Part shown: positions 1 through 7,835 of the stretch, piece by piece | Numbering within the stretch: the first letter of the stretch is position 1 | Layout: every line of letters begins with the position of its first letter | Assembly: GCA_021561035.1 (NCBI GenBank) | Contig: CP067346.1 | Coordinates: 2,139,001-2,203,000 of the forward strand | Reading direction: 5' to 3' | Origin: Clostridioides sp. ES-S-0054-01 | GTDB lineage: Bacteria; Bacillota; Clostridia; Peptostreptococcales; Peptostreptococcaceae | DNA: 64,000 nucleotides | Translations under genes and position numbers: made by a program | Notes under the pieces: model-generated | The model's database searches: none | Told to the model about the DNA's origin: nothing | What the model saw: only the letters and a program-made list of their open reading frames with translations

Positions 1-108
1 TTCAAATTTTTCACCTTCTTGGATTATTAAGTATATTTATATTTAAATTTTCCCTATTTAGTCCAATTTATATCTAGTAATTAATACCTATCCATATTTA
101 CACAGATA

Positions 109-1167
109 TTATTTTAGCATTCTCTTAATAATCACAGATGCCCAAATCGCTCCTATTGTAACTCCAAAAAATACTTCTACTCCTACTAAAACTTTACCAA
201 TCAAACCTGTAGCAACCATATCTCCATATCCTACTGTACTAAATGTAGCCATACTAAAATACCATAAGTCTATATACATTTTTAAAATTTCACTCAATGA
301 GTAATCAGATATGTTATTTATATTTAAAGCTACAAGTGTACTATTTGAACTTTCTATATCTACAAATAGGTATAGTAAAGCAAAAATGCTTATTATAGCT
401 ATAATAATAAATAATATCTTCCATGGTTTTTCTCCATAGCCTGTAGTATAGCGTGCTATTTGATCAAAAAATTTTTCAACTAAATAATCACTGAATGTAG
501 GATATTCAGAGCGTTTCATTATTTTACTGCTATAAATCCTTTCCTTATAATAATAATGTCCTATCCTCTCGTATTCTCCAATTTTTGTTGCTTGGTTTCT
601 AGCTATCCTGTAATTTATTTTTCCATGTTTATACTCACCTTTTTCGTAGTCTACATTTTTCAGCACAAATTTTGTACACATACTAAAAATTATTCCATCC
701 ATTCGTGGAAAATTTTCTACTTTATTTACCACTAAATCAGGTCCTTTAAATTTTACTTTTTCGAATATAATATCATTTATATGCTCTTTATTAAATTTCG
801 TTTTATTAAAATAACAATTTCCTAAAAATACACAACCATTAAAAAATACCTGCTCTTTAAATTCTGTATAATCAAAAATAGCATTCTTTTTAAAAATATA
901 CTTTTTAAAATTTGCTTTCTGTTTAAACATAGCTTCAGAAAAATTTAACACATCATAATCATAAGTTAAGATTTCTTCCGCATTGAATTCATTTTCAAAC
1001 ACAAATCCGTTAAATTCACATATCTCTTCTTTATAAAGAGTATCCATCATCAGCTGTATCTCTTCATCAGATTTATTTTCTTTATGAAAGATACAATATC
1101 CAGAAGAATCTGCCTCTCTATGACATTTTTTTCTCTCATCTATTTTAGATATCCATTTACAATTCAT
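109..1167 (-). CDS. Pentapeptide-repeat potassium channel protein
   Basis: Predicted membrane ion channel with a cytoplasmic N-terminal sensor-like region. From the chosen start, the N-terminus carries spaced Cys residues ending in YCIFH (about C3, C15, C25, H28), which looks like a small zinc knuckle. Next come degenerate pentapeptide repeats (about 70-125, phenylalanine every fifth residue), a transmembrane helix (about 250-269), the K+ selectivity filter TVGYGD (about 310-316) and a second helix to the C-terminus. This is the two-helix (Ion_trans_2) architecture. The start is placed at the ATG at 1167 because GGAGG (1174-1178) sits just upstream; an ATG six codons earlier has no ribosome binding site. 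It is transcribed alone. The gating signal is unknown. Confidence 0.85.
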   Translation of the reverse strand: MNCKWISKIDERKKCHREADSSGYCIFHKENKSDEEIQLMMDTLYKEEICEFNGFVFENEFNAEEILTYDYDVLNFSEAMFKQKANFKKYIFKKNAIFDYTEFKEQVFFNGCVFLGNCYFNKTKFNKEHINDIIFEKVKFKGPDLVVNKVENFPRMDGIIFSMCTKFVLKNVDYEKGEYKHGKINYRIARNQATKIGEYERIGHYYYKERIYSSKIMKRSEYPTFSDYLVEKFFDQIARYTTGYGEKPWKILFIIIAIISIFALLYLFVDIESSNSTLVALNINNISDYSLSEILKMYIDLWYFSMATFSTVGYGDMVATGLIGKVLVGVEVFFGVTIGAIWASVIIKRMLK

Positions 1168-1356
1168 AAATATCCTCCAGTACAAAACAATTATTACTAT
1201 TTTGTATTAGTTTGGATATTATTTTATTTTATATACTTAAATAATTACAAAATATATGTTAAATTATTCGTTTTAAACTTTTAATCTGTTTCTTATAAAA
1301 AATAATAAATTTTATATATACTTTCATTTCTTTACATATTAAATATGATTCTAAAA

Positions 1357-2001
1357 CTACTTATCATTTTTAAGTAATTTTGTAACTATATTTAACGCTA
1401 CTAAATCATCCATAAACCCTATTGGAAATACAAAATCTGGAATCACATCTGTCGATATAACAAAGTAAAGTAGCATACTTCCAATCAATAAATATTTCTT
1501 TATTGTAAGTCCCTCTGTACAAAAGTCAGCATACATTTCTCTTAATCTATCTGTAAATTGACCTTGTTTTTCAATAGAATCTATTTTTTTATTAAAATTA
1601 TCAAAAAGTAATTTTTTACCTTCATCTGTTTGGACATATAATTTACACTTACTTAACTCTTTTTCAATATTTCCATTAAAATTCTTATCATTGATTAAGT
1701 TTGCAAATCCAAGAACATCATCAAAATTACTAAAATCACTATCCGTATTAAATATTTGATTATTATTGTTTCTAAATTCATATCCTGAAGCTTTTAATAA
1801 TTCTTCTAGATTAATATTCAAATGTATTGCCATCTTTTCTAAATGATTTATATTTGGTTTTTGTTTATTATTAGCTATACGAGATATAGTAGATTTATCA
1901 ATTCCACTTTTTTTACTCAATTCCCCCATTGATAATTCTTTTTCTTCTAATAAAATCTTCAACAAATCACCGAAATTCCCAACCTTGTTTTGTTGCTCCA
2001 T
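1357..2001 (-). CDS. XRE-family HTH protein with C-terminal DUF1232 (YkvA-like) domain
   Basis: The N-terminus (about 10-65) is a typical XRE/Cro helix-turn-helix (LSKKSGIDKSTISRIANNKQKPN), suggesting DNA binding. A polar linker follows, and the last 60 residues form a DUF1232 domain with the hallmark VISTDVIPDFVFPIGFMDD segment, which is usually membrane-associated. The combination suggests a regulator whose C-terminus contacts the membrane; its target is unknown. The ATG at 2001 is chosen because the preceding GTG (2010) lies inside the purine-rich TAGGTG that serves as ribosome binding site. It is divergent from the ytaF-like gene, sharing an upstream region of about 180 bp. Confidence 0.8.
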   Translation of the reverse strand: MEQQNKVGNFGDLLKILLEEKELSMGELSKKSGIDKSTISRIANNKQKPNINHLEKMAIHLNINLEELLKASGYEFRNNNNQIFNTDSDFSNFDDVLGFANLINDKNFNGNIEKELSKCKLYVQTDEGKKLLFDNFNKKIDSIEKQGQFTDRLREMYADFCTEGLTIKKYLLIGSMLLYFVISTDVIPDFVFPIGFMDDLVALNIVTKLLKNDK

Positions 2002-2188
2002 TATTTTCACCTACTTTATTATGATTGGTTTTATATTATTATATAATATGATTTTTTTGTTATTTAGGTGTTGTATGATGTTGAAATTTTATCAACAATC
2101 TATTGGATTATCTGTAACAATTTATCCATTTTTACAATACTATAACTAATATAAGTACAAAATTTAAGAGAAAGGATGTTAATCTACT

Positions 2189-2812
2189 GTGATTGAATCA
2201 ATTTTATTAGTTACTTCTCTTTGTATAGATGCCTTTGTAACAAGCTTTGGATATGGCGTAAATAAAGTTAAAGTTCCTTTATATTCAAATATAATTATTA
2301 GTGTAGTTTGTTCAGCTATTTTGGCAATATCACTTTTTGCAGGTACAATAGTTAGAGACTTCTTACCTCAAAATATAACAATGTTAATATGTTTCTTTAT
2401 CTTATTTTTATTAGGAAGTACTAGACTAATTGAAAGCTTTTTTAAATCTTATTTTAAGAAAAAATCTATACACTCAAAAGATTATAACTTTAATATGTTA
2501 GACCTCAAATTAAATTTTAATGTAAGTATTGAACCTGATACCTTGGATACAAGTAAATCTAAAGTACTTAAATCTGCTGAAGCATTTACACTTGCAATTG
2601 CTTTAAGTTTAGATGGATTAGCTATCGGTTTTGGTAGTGGTCTTGTAGGTGTAAATTATATACAAGTTATTCTATTTTCTTTAATATCAAATGTAATTGC
2701 AGTATTATTTGGTTGTTTACTAGGAAATATGTTTGTTAAAAATGTAAATTTAAATTTATCTTGGTTAAGTGGTTTAATCTTGTTAGTAATTGGATTTATG
2801 AAAATATGTTAA
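2189..2812 (+). CDS. ytaF: Sporulation membrane protein YtaF / MntP-like transporter family
   Basis: A 207-residue polytopic protein with six hydrophobic stretches in two halves. Each half begins with an acidic signature (SLCIDAFVTSFGYG and ALSLDGLAIGFGSG), the duplicated motif of the MntP/YtaF family of putative divalent-cation exporters. A charged linker (about 88-120) separates the halves. In Bacillus, YtaF is annotated as sporulation-associated; the substrate here is unknown. The start is GTG, preceded by AAAGGATG at somewhat long spacing. The gene ends 14 bp before a strong bidirectional terminator shared with the mutS2-like gene. Confidence 0.85.
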   Translation: MIESILLVTSLCIDAFVTSFGYGVNKVKVPLYSNIIISVVCSAILAISLFAGTIVRDFLPQNITMLICFFILFLLGSTRLIESFFKSYFKKKSIHSKDYNFNMLDLKLNFNVSIEPDTLDTSKSKVLKSAEAFTLAIALSLDGLAIGFGSGLVGVNYIQVILFSLISNVIAVLFGCLLGNMFVKNVNLNLSWLSGLILLVIGFMKIC

Positions 2813-2825
2813 TTATGTTAATAAA

Positions 2826-2870
2826 GAAGCAATCTAAAGATAAAATTTTCTCTTTAGATTGCTTCCTTTT
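2826..2870. terminator. Bidirectional rho-independent terminator
   Basis: A perfect 15-bp stem (2826-2840 with 2851-2865) and 10-nt loop is followed by a T-rich run on the plus strand and TTTAT on the minus strand. It lies between convergent ytaF and the mutS2-like gene and probably ends both. Confidence 0.9.
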
Positions 2871-2877
2871 GTGCTTT

Positions 2878-4794
2878 TTATATTTGTTTTCTATTCTGTC
2901 TAATTTCTTTCTGAATCTTTTTAAGAGCTTTCTTCGAACCTCTCTGAATATCTTTTTCTAATTTTCTATCTTCAAAACTAGTAAACAATGTATCCAAATC
3001 ATATCCTTCTGGATATAATTCTGATGCTTTTATGCTAAGTTGTAATCTTTTTATGTTTACTGAAATAAAATTATCTTTAAATAATACTTCTACATTATTA
3101 AACTTGTCTATTGGCTTATATACAACTCCAAAATCATCTTCATCTAATAATTTTACTTTATCCCCTACATTATAATCTGTATAGTTTAAAATGACTTCAG
3201 AACTATCTTTATCTTCAACACTAGATTGTAACTTACTTCTTTTAACTAAATCTAAATTGTAGCTTCTATCAATTATATATTCTTTAGCCCTCTCTAAAAC
3301 TCTATTTTTTATTCCCATTTTTTTAGAAATAAAAAGGGCATTACTATCTTCAGATTTTCCTATAGTTAACTTATACATGGGTTCTAAAGTTTCTTTATCA
3401 AACATCATACCAGCATTTTCAAACTCTGGATGCAATGTAGCAAACTTTTTTATCTCTCCATAATGAGTTGATGCTATTGTTATACATCCCATTTTATAAA
3501 ATTCTTCTAACAATGATATTGCTAATCCAGCTCCTTCATTAGGTTCAGTTCCACTTCCTATTTCATCAAACAGAACAAGAGTGGAATTATTTGATAAATT
3601 CATAATCTCTGCAATATTTTTTATGTGTGATGAAAAAGTACTCAAGGCATTTTCAATACTTTGATTATCCCCTATATCTACAAAAACTTTTTCAAATACA
3701 CTAAATTCACTGCCTTCTTTTGCAGAAATATCAAATCCACATTGAACCATTAAAGTTAATAGTCCAACAGTCTTAAGGGTTACAGTTTTTCCTCCTGCAT
3801 TAGGACCTGTTATTATAAGACTTCTATAGTTTTTGCCTATTTCAAAATCTAAAGGTACTACATCTCCTGTTAGAAGTGGATGTTTACCTTTAATTATTTT
3901 TATATAGCCATTATTATTTATTTTCGGAGTAATTCCTTTTATTTTTTGACTATACTTGGCTTTTGCAAATACCATATCGTATTCAGAAAGTATTTCTATA
4001 TTTAATTTTATCTGACTTATCTTCTCAAATATAAGTTCTGTTAAATAAGATAATATTTTGTATTCTTCAATAGTTTCATCAGCTTTTAACATAGTTAACT
4101 CTGTACTTAAATTTGAAATACTAATAGGTTCAATAAATACAGTATTTCCTTTTGATGATGTATCTAATATAGTACCATCAACTTCATTTTTATAAGAAGA
4201 TTTAATTGGTATTACATATCTATCATTTCTTTTACTTATTATAAACTCTTGTATATACTTTTTATTTACAGTTGATGTTATAAATTTATTTAATCTATCT
4301 TTTATCTTTCCTTCTGTAATTTCTATATTTCGTCTTACTTTTTTTAATTCTTTACTCGCATTAGAATCAACTTTATTAGATTTTATACAGTAATTTATCT
4401 CATCTTCTATATTTTTACATTCTGTTATGTTTAAAGCATAAGAACTTAATGTAGGTGAATAAAATTCTTTTTCTAACATAAAAGCTTTCATCTTCCTACA
4501 ACCTCTTAAAAAATCTTCAATATTTACAAGTTCAATAGGTTCTATTATCATTCCTTTTTCAATTTTATCTATTGTAGAACCTGCATTAAACAACCCTTCA
4601 AGTGGTATGTGATTACTATTTTCAATTATCTTTCTAGCTTCTTTATTTTCTGCTAACTTTCTTCTTACTACTCCAATATTGCCACTAGGAGTTAATTTAT
4701 CTATTAAATTTTTTCCTAGCGAACTTACACAATGTATTTTTATTAATTCTTTAACTTCATTTAGTTGTAATCTTTCAAATGTATTACTATTCAT
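2878..4794 (-). CDS. MutS2-like DNA mismatch/recombination ATPase lacking the Smr domain
   Basis: A MutS-family ATPase. The N-terminal half carries helical core/clamp regions typical of MutS2 (FERLQLNEVKELI at the start, a VIPIKSSYKNEVDGTILDTSSKG clamp segment). The C-terminal half has Walker A GPNAGGKT (around residue 330), Walker B with LVLFDEIGSGTEP (around 410) and the STHYGEIK switch. MutS2 proteins act on branched DNA and, in Bacillus, on collided ribosomes. At 638 residues it is shorter than the usual ~780: it stops after a short KOW-like beta region and a basic tail, with no C-terminal Smr nuclease domain. The start has a good site (AAAGGAG). A 22-codon ORF lies about 100 bp upstream. 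Confidence 0.85.
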   Translation of the reverse strand: MNSNTFERLQLNEVKELIKIHCVSSLGKNLIDKLTPSGNIGVVRRKLAENKEARKIIENSNHIPLEGLFNAGSTIDKIEKGMIIEPIELVNIEDFLRGCRKMKAFMLEKEFYSPTLSSYALNITECKNIEDEINYCIKSNKVDSNASKELKKVRRNIEITEGKIKDRLNKFITSTVNKKYIQEFIISKRNDRYVIPIKSSYKNEVDGTILDTSSKGNTVFIEPISISNLSTELTMLKADETIEEYKILSYLTELIFEKISQIKLNIEILSEYDMVFAKAKYSQKIKGITPKINNNGYIKIIKGKHPLLTGDVVPLDFEIGKNYRSLIITGPNAGGKTVTLKTVGLLTLMVQCGFDISAKEGSEFSVFEKVFVDIGDNQSIENALSTFSSHIKNIAEIMNLSNNSTLVLFDEIGSGTEPNEGAGLAISLLEEFYKMGCITIASTHYGEIKKFATLHPEFENAGMMFDKETLEPMYKLTIGKSEDSNALFISKKMGIKNRVLERAKEYIIDRSYNLDLVKRSKLQSSVEDKDSSEVILNYTDYNVGDKVKLLDEDDFGVVYKPIDKFNNVEVLFKDNFISVNIKRLQLSIKASELYPEGYDLDTLFTSFEDRKLEKDIQRGSKKALKKIQKEIRQNRKQI

Positions 4795-4875
4795 TATTTT
4801 TTCTCCTTTATTTATAAGTCATTGTCTTTTAAATCACCATATCATTTACTTTGATAATAGTTATTTTGCGAACAA

Positions 4876-4922
4876 CTTAATAAATAAGGAGTTATTATAT
4901 ATCAAACTCCTTATTTATTAAG
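4876..4922 (-). repeat. 18-bp perfect inverted repeat in the mutS2-like gene leader
   Basis: 4876-4893 pairs perfectly with 4905-4922 around an 11-nt loop. The stop codon of the 22-codon ORF lies in the loop. The 3' side on the minus strand is not followed by a clean U-run, so it may be a weak terminator or an mRNA stability or processing structure between the small ORF and the mutS2-like gene. Confidence 0.7.
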
Positions 4923-4963
4923 AAGTTTAACTCCGGACTCATTAATGTTAGTATTTTTTTCAT
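4895..4963 (-). CDS. Putative 22-aa small ORF upstream of the mutS2-like gene
   Basis: Reads MKKILTLMSPELNFLINKEFD plus a final I, then TAA. Three things support it. An ideal ribosome binding site (AAAAGGAG) lies 9-10 nt before the ATG. A promoter-like pair sits upstream (TTGACA at 5042-5047, AATAAT at 5018-5023, 18-bp spacer). And an 18-bp hairpin encloses its stop codon. It is the first open frame after the predicted transcription start and precedes the mutS2-like gene by about 100 bp. It could be a leader peptide, a small protein, or simply the translated start of a small RNA. No homologue is recognised. Confidence 0.5.
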   Translation of the reverse strand: MKKILTLMSPELNFLINKEFDI

Positions 4964-5017
4964 AAAACACTTCTCCTTTTCTATTCTTATTTAAACACTT
5001 ATACCAGTGCTTCTAAT

Positions 5018-5047
5018 ATTATTCCATAAATTATATATTTGTGTCAA
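5018..5047 (-). promoter_or_regulatory. Predicted sigma-A promoter for the 22-codon ORF / mutS2-like gene
   Basis: On the minus strand a consensus -35 TTGACA (5042-5047) and -10 AATAAT (5018-5023) are separated by 18 bp. The next ~50 nt can form a small hairpin before the AAAAGGAG site of the short ORF. Apart from this promoter and the rtcB terminator, 4964-5329 is AT-rich with no other gene seen. Confidence 0.6.
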
Positions 5048-5242
5048 TAAAAATAATATCATTAATGTTTTTGTACAGTGAAAATTTTTATAGCGAAAAT
5101 AAGTTTATACTTTCATTTATATTTTGGAATCACTTATATTGTCATCAATTCATGTATATGCAGTTTCCAATAGAGTCTAACTTTGTAATCATTATATATC
5201 AAATAGTTTAGCTCTATAAATTATCATCTCTACAAAATAAAA

Positions 5243-5295
5243 AAATAGCTAATAATAATAAAACACTTTTAAATGTTCCAAAAAATTAGCTATTT
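5243..5295 (-). terminator. Rho-independent terminator of rtcB
   Basis: 5243-5253 pairs with 5285-5295 (11 bp, AAATAGCTAAT type), followed on the minus strand by a T-rich run. It lies 35 bp beyond the rtcB stop codon. Confidence 0.8.
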
Positions 5296-5329
5296 ATAAT
5301 ATAATTTTAATCTTTTTTAACTTTAAAAA

Positions 5330-6397
5330 TTATCCTTTATAAGTAATCAATGGCTTCATGGTTGCCACTACTTGAATAAGTTCATATTCTATCAAACTTT
5401 CAATAATTTGCTCTATATTTTTATACGCCTCTGGAGCTTCTTGAAATAATAAATTTACATCATTACATAGAATCTGACTTTTAAATTTAGTTTGCTTTAT
5501 AGTATCTTTATTATACTTATTTTTAAGACGAGATTTACAAATTGAACGAGACCATTTTCTGCCTGCTCCATGTGATAGAGAATATAAAGATATCTCTGTA
5601 TTTTCAGTAGGCATAACTATATATGATAGACTGCCTCTTGAACCTGGTATAATCACAGCTCCTCTTTCGCTTGAAACAGCACCTTTTCTATGTATAAATT
5701 TGTCTTCTCTTTTTTCTATAAAATTATGATTTATAGATAATATTTTTTCAATATCTCCAGATATACCTATTGATTGCATAATTTTTTTACTGATAGCTTC
5801 ACGATTACGCTCTGCCCAGATTAAAGCATTATCATGACTTTTAATATAATCTACTGCTTTATCACTTTCAACTTCAAGCCCATTTTTATCATAAAATTTT
5901 TTTAGAATAGTTTCTCCATAATTTCTTGACCCACAGTGAACTAACATCATAACATCATCAGATGAAAATTTTAACTGTTCAAATTTTTCTTTATTATAAA
6001 CTTCACTTATACATTGGATTTCTACAAAATGATTTCCACTTCCTATAGTTCCTAGGTTTAAGATTGGGCATTCTTCTTTATATATATTTGTTATTTCTAC
6101 ATCAGACAAGTCTTTAATCTTGCCAAGAGACTTAATCCATCTATCTTTTTTAAATTTCTTTTTTAAAACTCCAGTTTTAAATAAAGTCATTCCACAGCCT
6201 ATATCATTTCCAATTATATGTGGATAAATAATATTTCTAGTTTCAACTGCTAAACCCACAGGTATTTTACCTGCATGTAAGTCAGGTAATCCTACTACTC
6301 TTAAAATTCCATTTAACTTTGAAATATCTTCAAGTTGTTTCCTTGCTATATCTTCAATCCAACATTTATTACTTGCTATAATTGTTATTTTACTCAT
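5330..6397 (-). CDS. rtcB: RtcB-family RNA ligase
   Basis: GTP/Mn-dependent ligase family that joins 2',3'-cyclic phosphate (or 3'-phosphate) RNA ends to 5'-OH ends. In bacteria it is linked to tRNA and rRNA repair. Seen motifs: LPDLHAGKIPVG, NDIGCGMT (metal-binding Asp/Cys), GSGNHF, HCGSRNYG, the HN segment near 230, RKGAVSS with PGSRGS, and the guanylylated-histidine motif SLSHGAGR. At 355 residues it is shorter than E. coli RtcB (~408) and nearer the compact RtcB2-type enzymes. No rtcA, archease or prfH neighbour is present. A clean AAAAAGGAG site precedes the ATG. The 150-nt leader contains a short ORF and an attenuator-like hairpin set described separately. Confidence 0.93.
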   Translation of the reverse strand: MSKITIIASNKCWIEDIARKQLEDISKLNGILRVVGLPDLHAGKIPVGLAVETRNIIYPHIIGNDIGCGMTLFKTGVLKKKFKKDRWIKSLGKIKDLSDVEITNIYKEECPILNLGTIGSGNHFVEIQCISEVYNKEKFEQLKFSSDDVMMLVHCGSRNYGETILKKFYDKNGLEVESDKAVDYIKSHDNALIWAERNREAISKKIMQSIGISGDIEKILSINHNFIEKREDKFIHRKGAVSSERGAVIIPGSRGSLSYIVMPTENTEISLYSLSHGAGRKWSRSICKSRLKNKYNKDTIKQTKFKSQILCNDVNLLFQEAPEAYKNIEQIIESLIEYELIQVVATMKPLITYKG

Positions 6398-6439
6398 GTT
6401 TTGCTCCTTTTTAGTATGCTCCTGCCTTTAAAAAGTAGC

Positions 6440-6470
6440 AAAAAGCTGTAACCTTTAGCCACAGCTTTTT
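6440..6470 (-). terminator. Terminator hairpin inside the rtcB 5' leader
   Basis: A 10-bp stem (6461-6470 with 6440-6449) ends in a run of T on the minus strand and lies 43 bp before the rtcB ATG. On the plus strand it also carries a T-rich tail, but no plus-strand gene ends here, so premature termination of rtcB transcripts is the likelier role. Confidence 0.75.
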
Positions 6471-6513
6471 TATTCTAAACTGTAAAAGCAGGTGGCTATT
6501 TGTTAAAATACTC

Positions 6514-6549
6514 CTAGACATTTAGTACCTCATTATTTTTTGTTAACAT
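6514..6549 (-). CDS. Putative 11-aa leader peptide ORF of rtcB
   Basis: Encodes MLTKNNEVLNV followed by TAG. AAAGGAAG lies 8 nt before the ATG. The ORF starts directly after hairpin segment 1 and stops about 15 nt before segment 2, so ribosomes loading on it would open the 1:2 stem. An overlapping frame from an ATG at about 6573 (MKGSGYYVNKK) lacks a ribosome binding site. Assignment as a leader peptide is inferred from the RNA layout. Confidence 0.55.
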   Translation of the reverse strand: MLTKNNEVLNV

Positions 6550-6642
6550 AATAACCACTTCCTTTCATAATTTAAGACTACACTAAAATTTCTATGTATA
6601 TCATTTATAGACATTGATTTTAAAATACTTAATATACAATTT

Positions 6643-7617
6643 TTATATTATGGAACTAATAATAATCATCGAAATCATGACTATAGCTAGACCGGCAACA
6701 ACAAGTTTTTTATGTAATTTTTTTCTCATTTTACTTTTATATTCTTTTTTAACCTGTATAACTTTGTCTTGTTTCTGTTCTTCCTCTTTCTCATCTTCAA
6801 CTTCTATATATGCTTTTTCATACATTACTTTACTTAAATCAATAATAATATCATTGGCTCTAGTATACTTATTATTTCTTCCAAGAAGCCTTTTTATAAC
6901 ATTTATAAGTTCTGTATTTCCATTAATTGCTTTTATACTATTCCAATCTAATCCCTTATCAATAGATTGTAACATTTTTTCTTCTGAATTTGATTCTCCA
7001 AAAGGTAATTTTTTAAATATAGATTCAAATAGAATAAGACCTGTCGCAAAAAAATCACTCTCTTTATCGGTATAATTTATACATAGTTGATGTGGACATA
7101 AATATTTTCTGTTCCCATAGCTTCTTGTATTAACCCCATTATTTGCTTTTGTAATTCCAAAATCACAAATTTTGATATTATATTCTGTATCTACTATTAT
7201 ACTACTTGATTTTAAACTACCATGATATGAATGATTCCTATGTATCATTTCTAAAGCTTTTAAAACTTGTATCATTATATTTACGATTGCTTCTAAATGA
7301 AGATAATTACCTAAAATTAATTCATCTAATCCGATACCATTAAAGTCTTCACTTACAACATAATACAATGTTGCTTCTTCTGTACAATGAATTCCAACAT
7401 CTATTATTTTTAGTATATAAGGAGAGTTTATCTCATCTAAAGTAGTACTTTCATCAATTAAATTTGAAACAAAATCCTCACAGATATAATCATTGTGCTT
7501 TATGACTTTTATTAGCACATTTTTTTTGTAAAAAACATCTCTAGCCTTATAGATTTTGTTAATTTCTAAAACGTCATCAGAATTTACTACCTCATATCTA
7601 TTGCCTATAAAATTCAA
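6643..7617 (-). CDS. Membrane-anchored Ser/Thr kinase-like protein (probable pseudokinase)
   Basis: A protein-kinase fold of about 324 residues followed by a basic linker and a C-terminal transmembrane anchor (LVVAGLAIVMISMIIISSII). The beta3 lysine (VLIKVIK), the DFG motif (CDFGITK) and the helix-F region (SDFFATGLILFE) are visible. The catalytic loop reads HGSLKSSSI instead of HRDLKPxN, so the catalytic aspartate is replaced, and no good glycine-rich loop or APE motif is seen. It therefore may bind nucleotide or scaffold rather than phosphorylate. TTG at 7617 is preferred: AGGAGG lies 8 nt before it, whereas the ATG at 7638 lies upstream of that site and would translate through it. No PASTA repeats are present. 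Confidence 0.8.
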   Translation of the reverse strand: MNFIGNRYEVVNSDDVLEINKIYKARDVFYKKNVLIKVIKHNDYICEDFVSNLIDESTTLDEINSPYILKIIDVGIHCTEEATLYYVVSEDFNGIGLDELILGNYLHLEAIVNIMIQVLKALEMIHRNHSYHGSLKSSSIIVDTEYNIKICDFGITKANNGVNTRSYGNRKYLCPHQLCINYTDKESDFFATGLILFESIFKKLPFGESNSEEKMLQSIDKGLDWNSIKAINGNTELINVIKRLLGRNNKYTRANDIIIDLSKVMYEKAYIEVEDEKEEEQKQDKVIQVKKEYKSKMRKKLHKKLVVAGLAIVMISMIIISSII

Positions 7618-7739
7618 CCATGTCACCTCCTCATACATTTTATATAACTAAATCTATTTACAATTATACCAATATATAGGAATATTTTCTATATATTAAT
7701 GATTGTAATGTTAAAACAAGAACTATTAATGATAATTTT

Positions 7740-7802
7740 ATACAAAAAAATGATGGTATCTGAAAATGAACTTTTTAGTTCATTAAGCACTCTTTTTTGT
7801 AT
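7740..7802. repeat. Nested inverted repeats between kinase-like gene and vanW
   Basis: An outer 10-bp arm pair (7740-7749 with 7793-7802) encloses an inner 8-bp hairpin (7765-7772 with 7777-7784). It lies about 100 bp upstream of the kinase-like gene start and could be part of its promoter region or a leftover terminator. The rest of 7639-7904 holds only the vanW terminator. Confidence 0.5.
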
Positions 7803-7835
7803 TAAATCAAATATATTTTCATCATTTTAACAATG

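Larger units (their letters stand above)
6420..6560 (-). promoter_or_regulatory. rtcB leader with putative ribosome-mediated attenuator
   Basis: Four minus-strand segments form mutually exclusive pairings. Segment 1 (6558-6550), directly before the leader ATG, pairs with segment 2 (6500-6492) over 9 bp with one G-U. Segment 2 (6498-6492 plus 6489-6484) pairs with segment 3 (6469-6464 plus 6462-6456) over 7+6 bp. Segment 3 (6470-6461) pairs with segment 4 (6449-6440) over 10 bp, giving a U-tailed terminator before rtcB. The G-U in 1:2 would be a C-A mismatch on the plus strand, so the layout is specific to rtcB-strand RNA. Confidence 0.7.

Noticed and set aside
3400-5100. Short plus-strand frames across the mutS2-like gene and its leader (e.g. 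4679-4921)
   Set aside because: They are antisense shadows of minus-strand genes or lack start signals.
6560-6600. Second leader peptide MKGSGYYVNKK overlapping the rtcB leader ORF
   Set aside because: It has no Shine-Dalgarno of its own; the site AAAGGAAG lies inside it and serves the next ATG.
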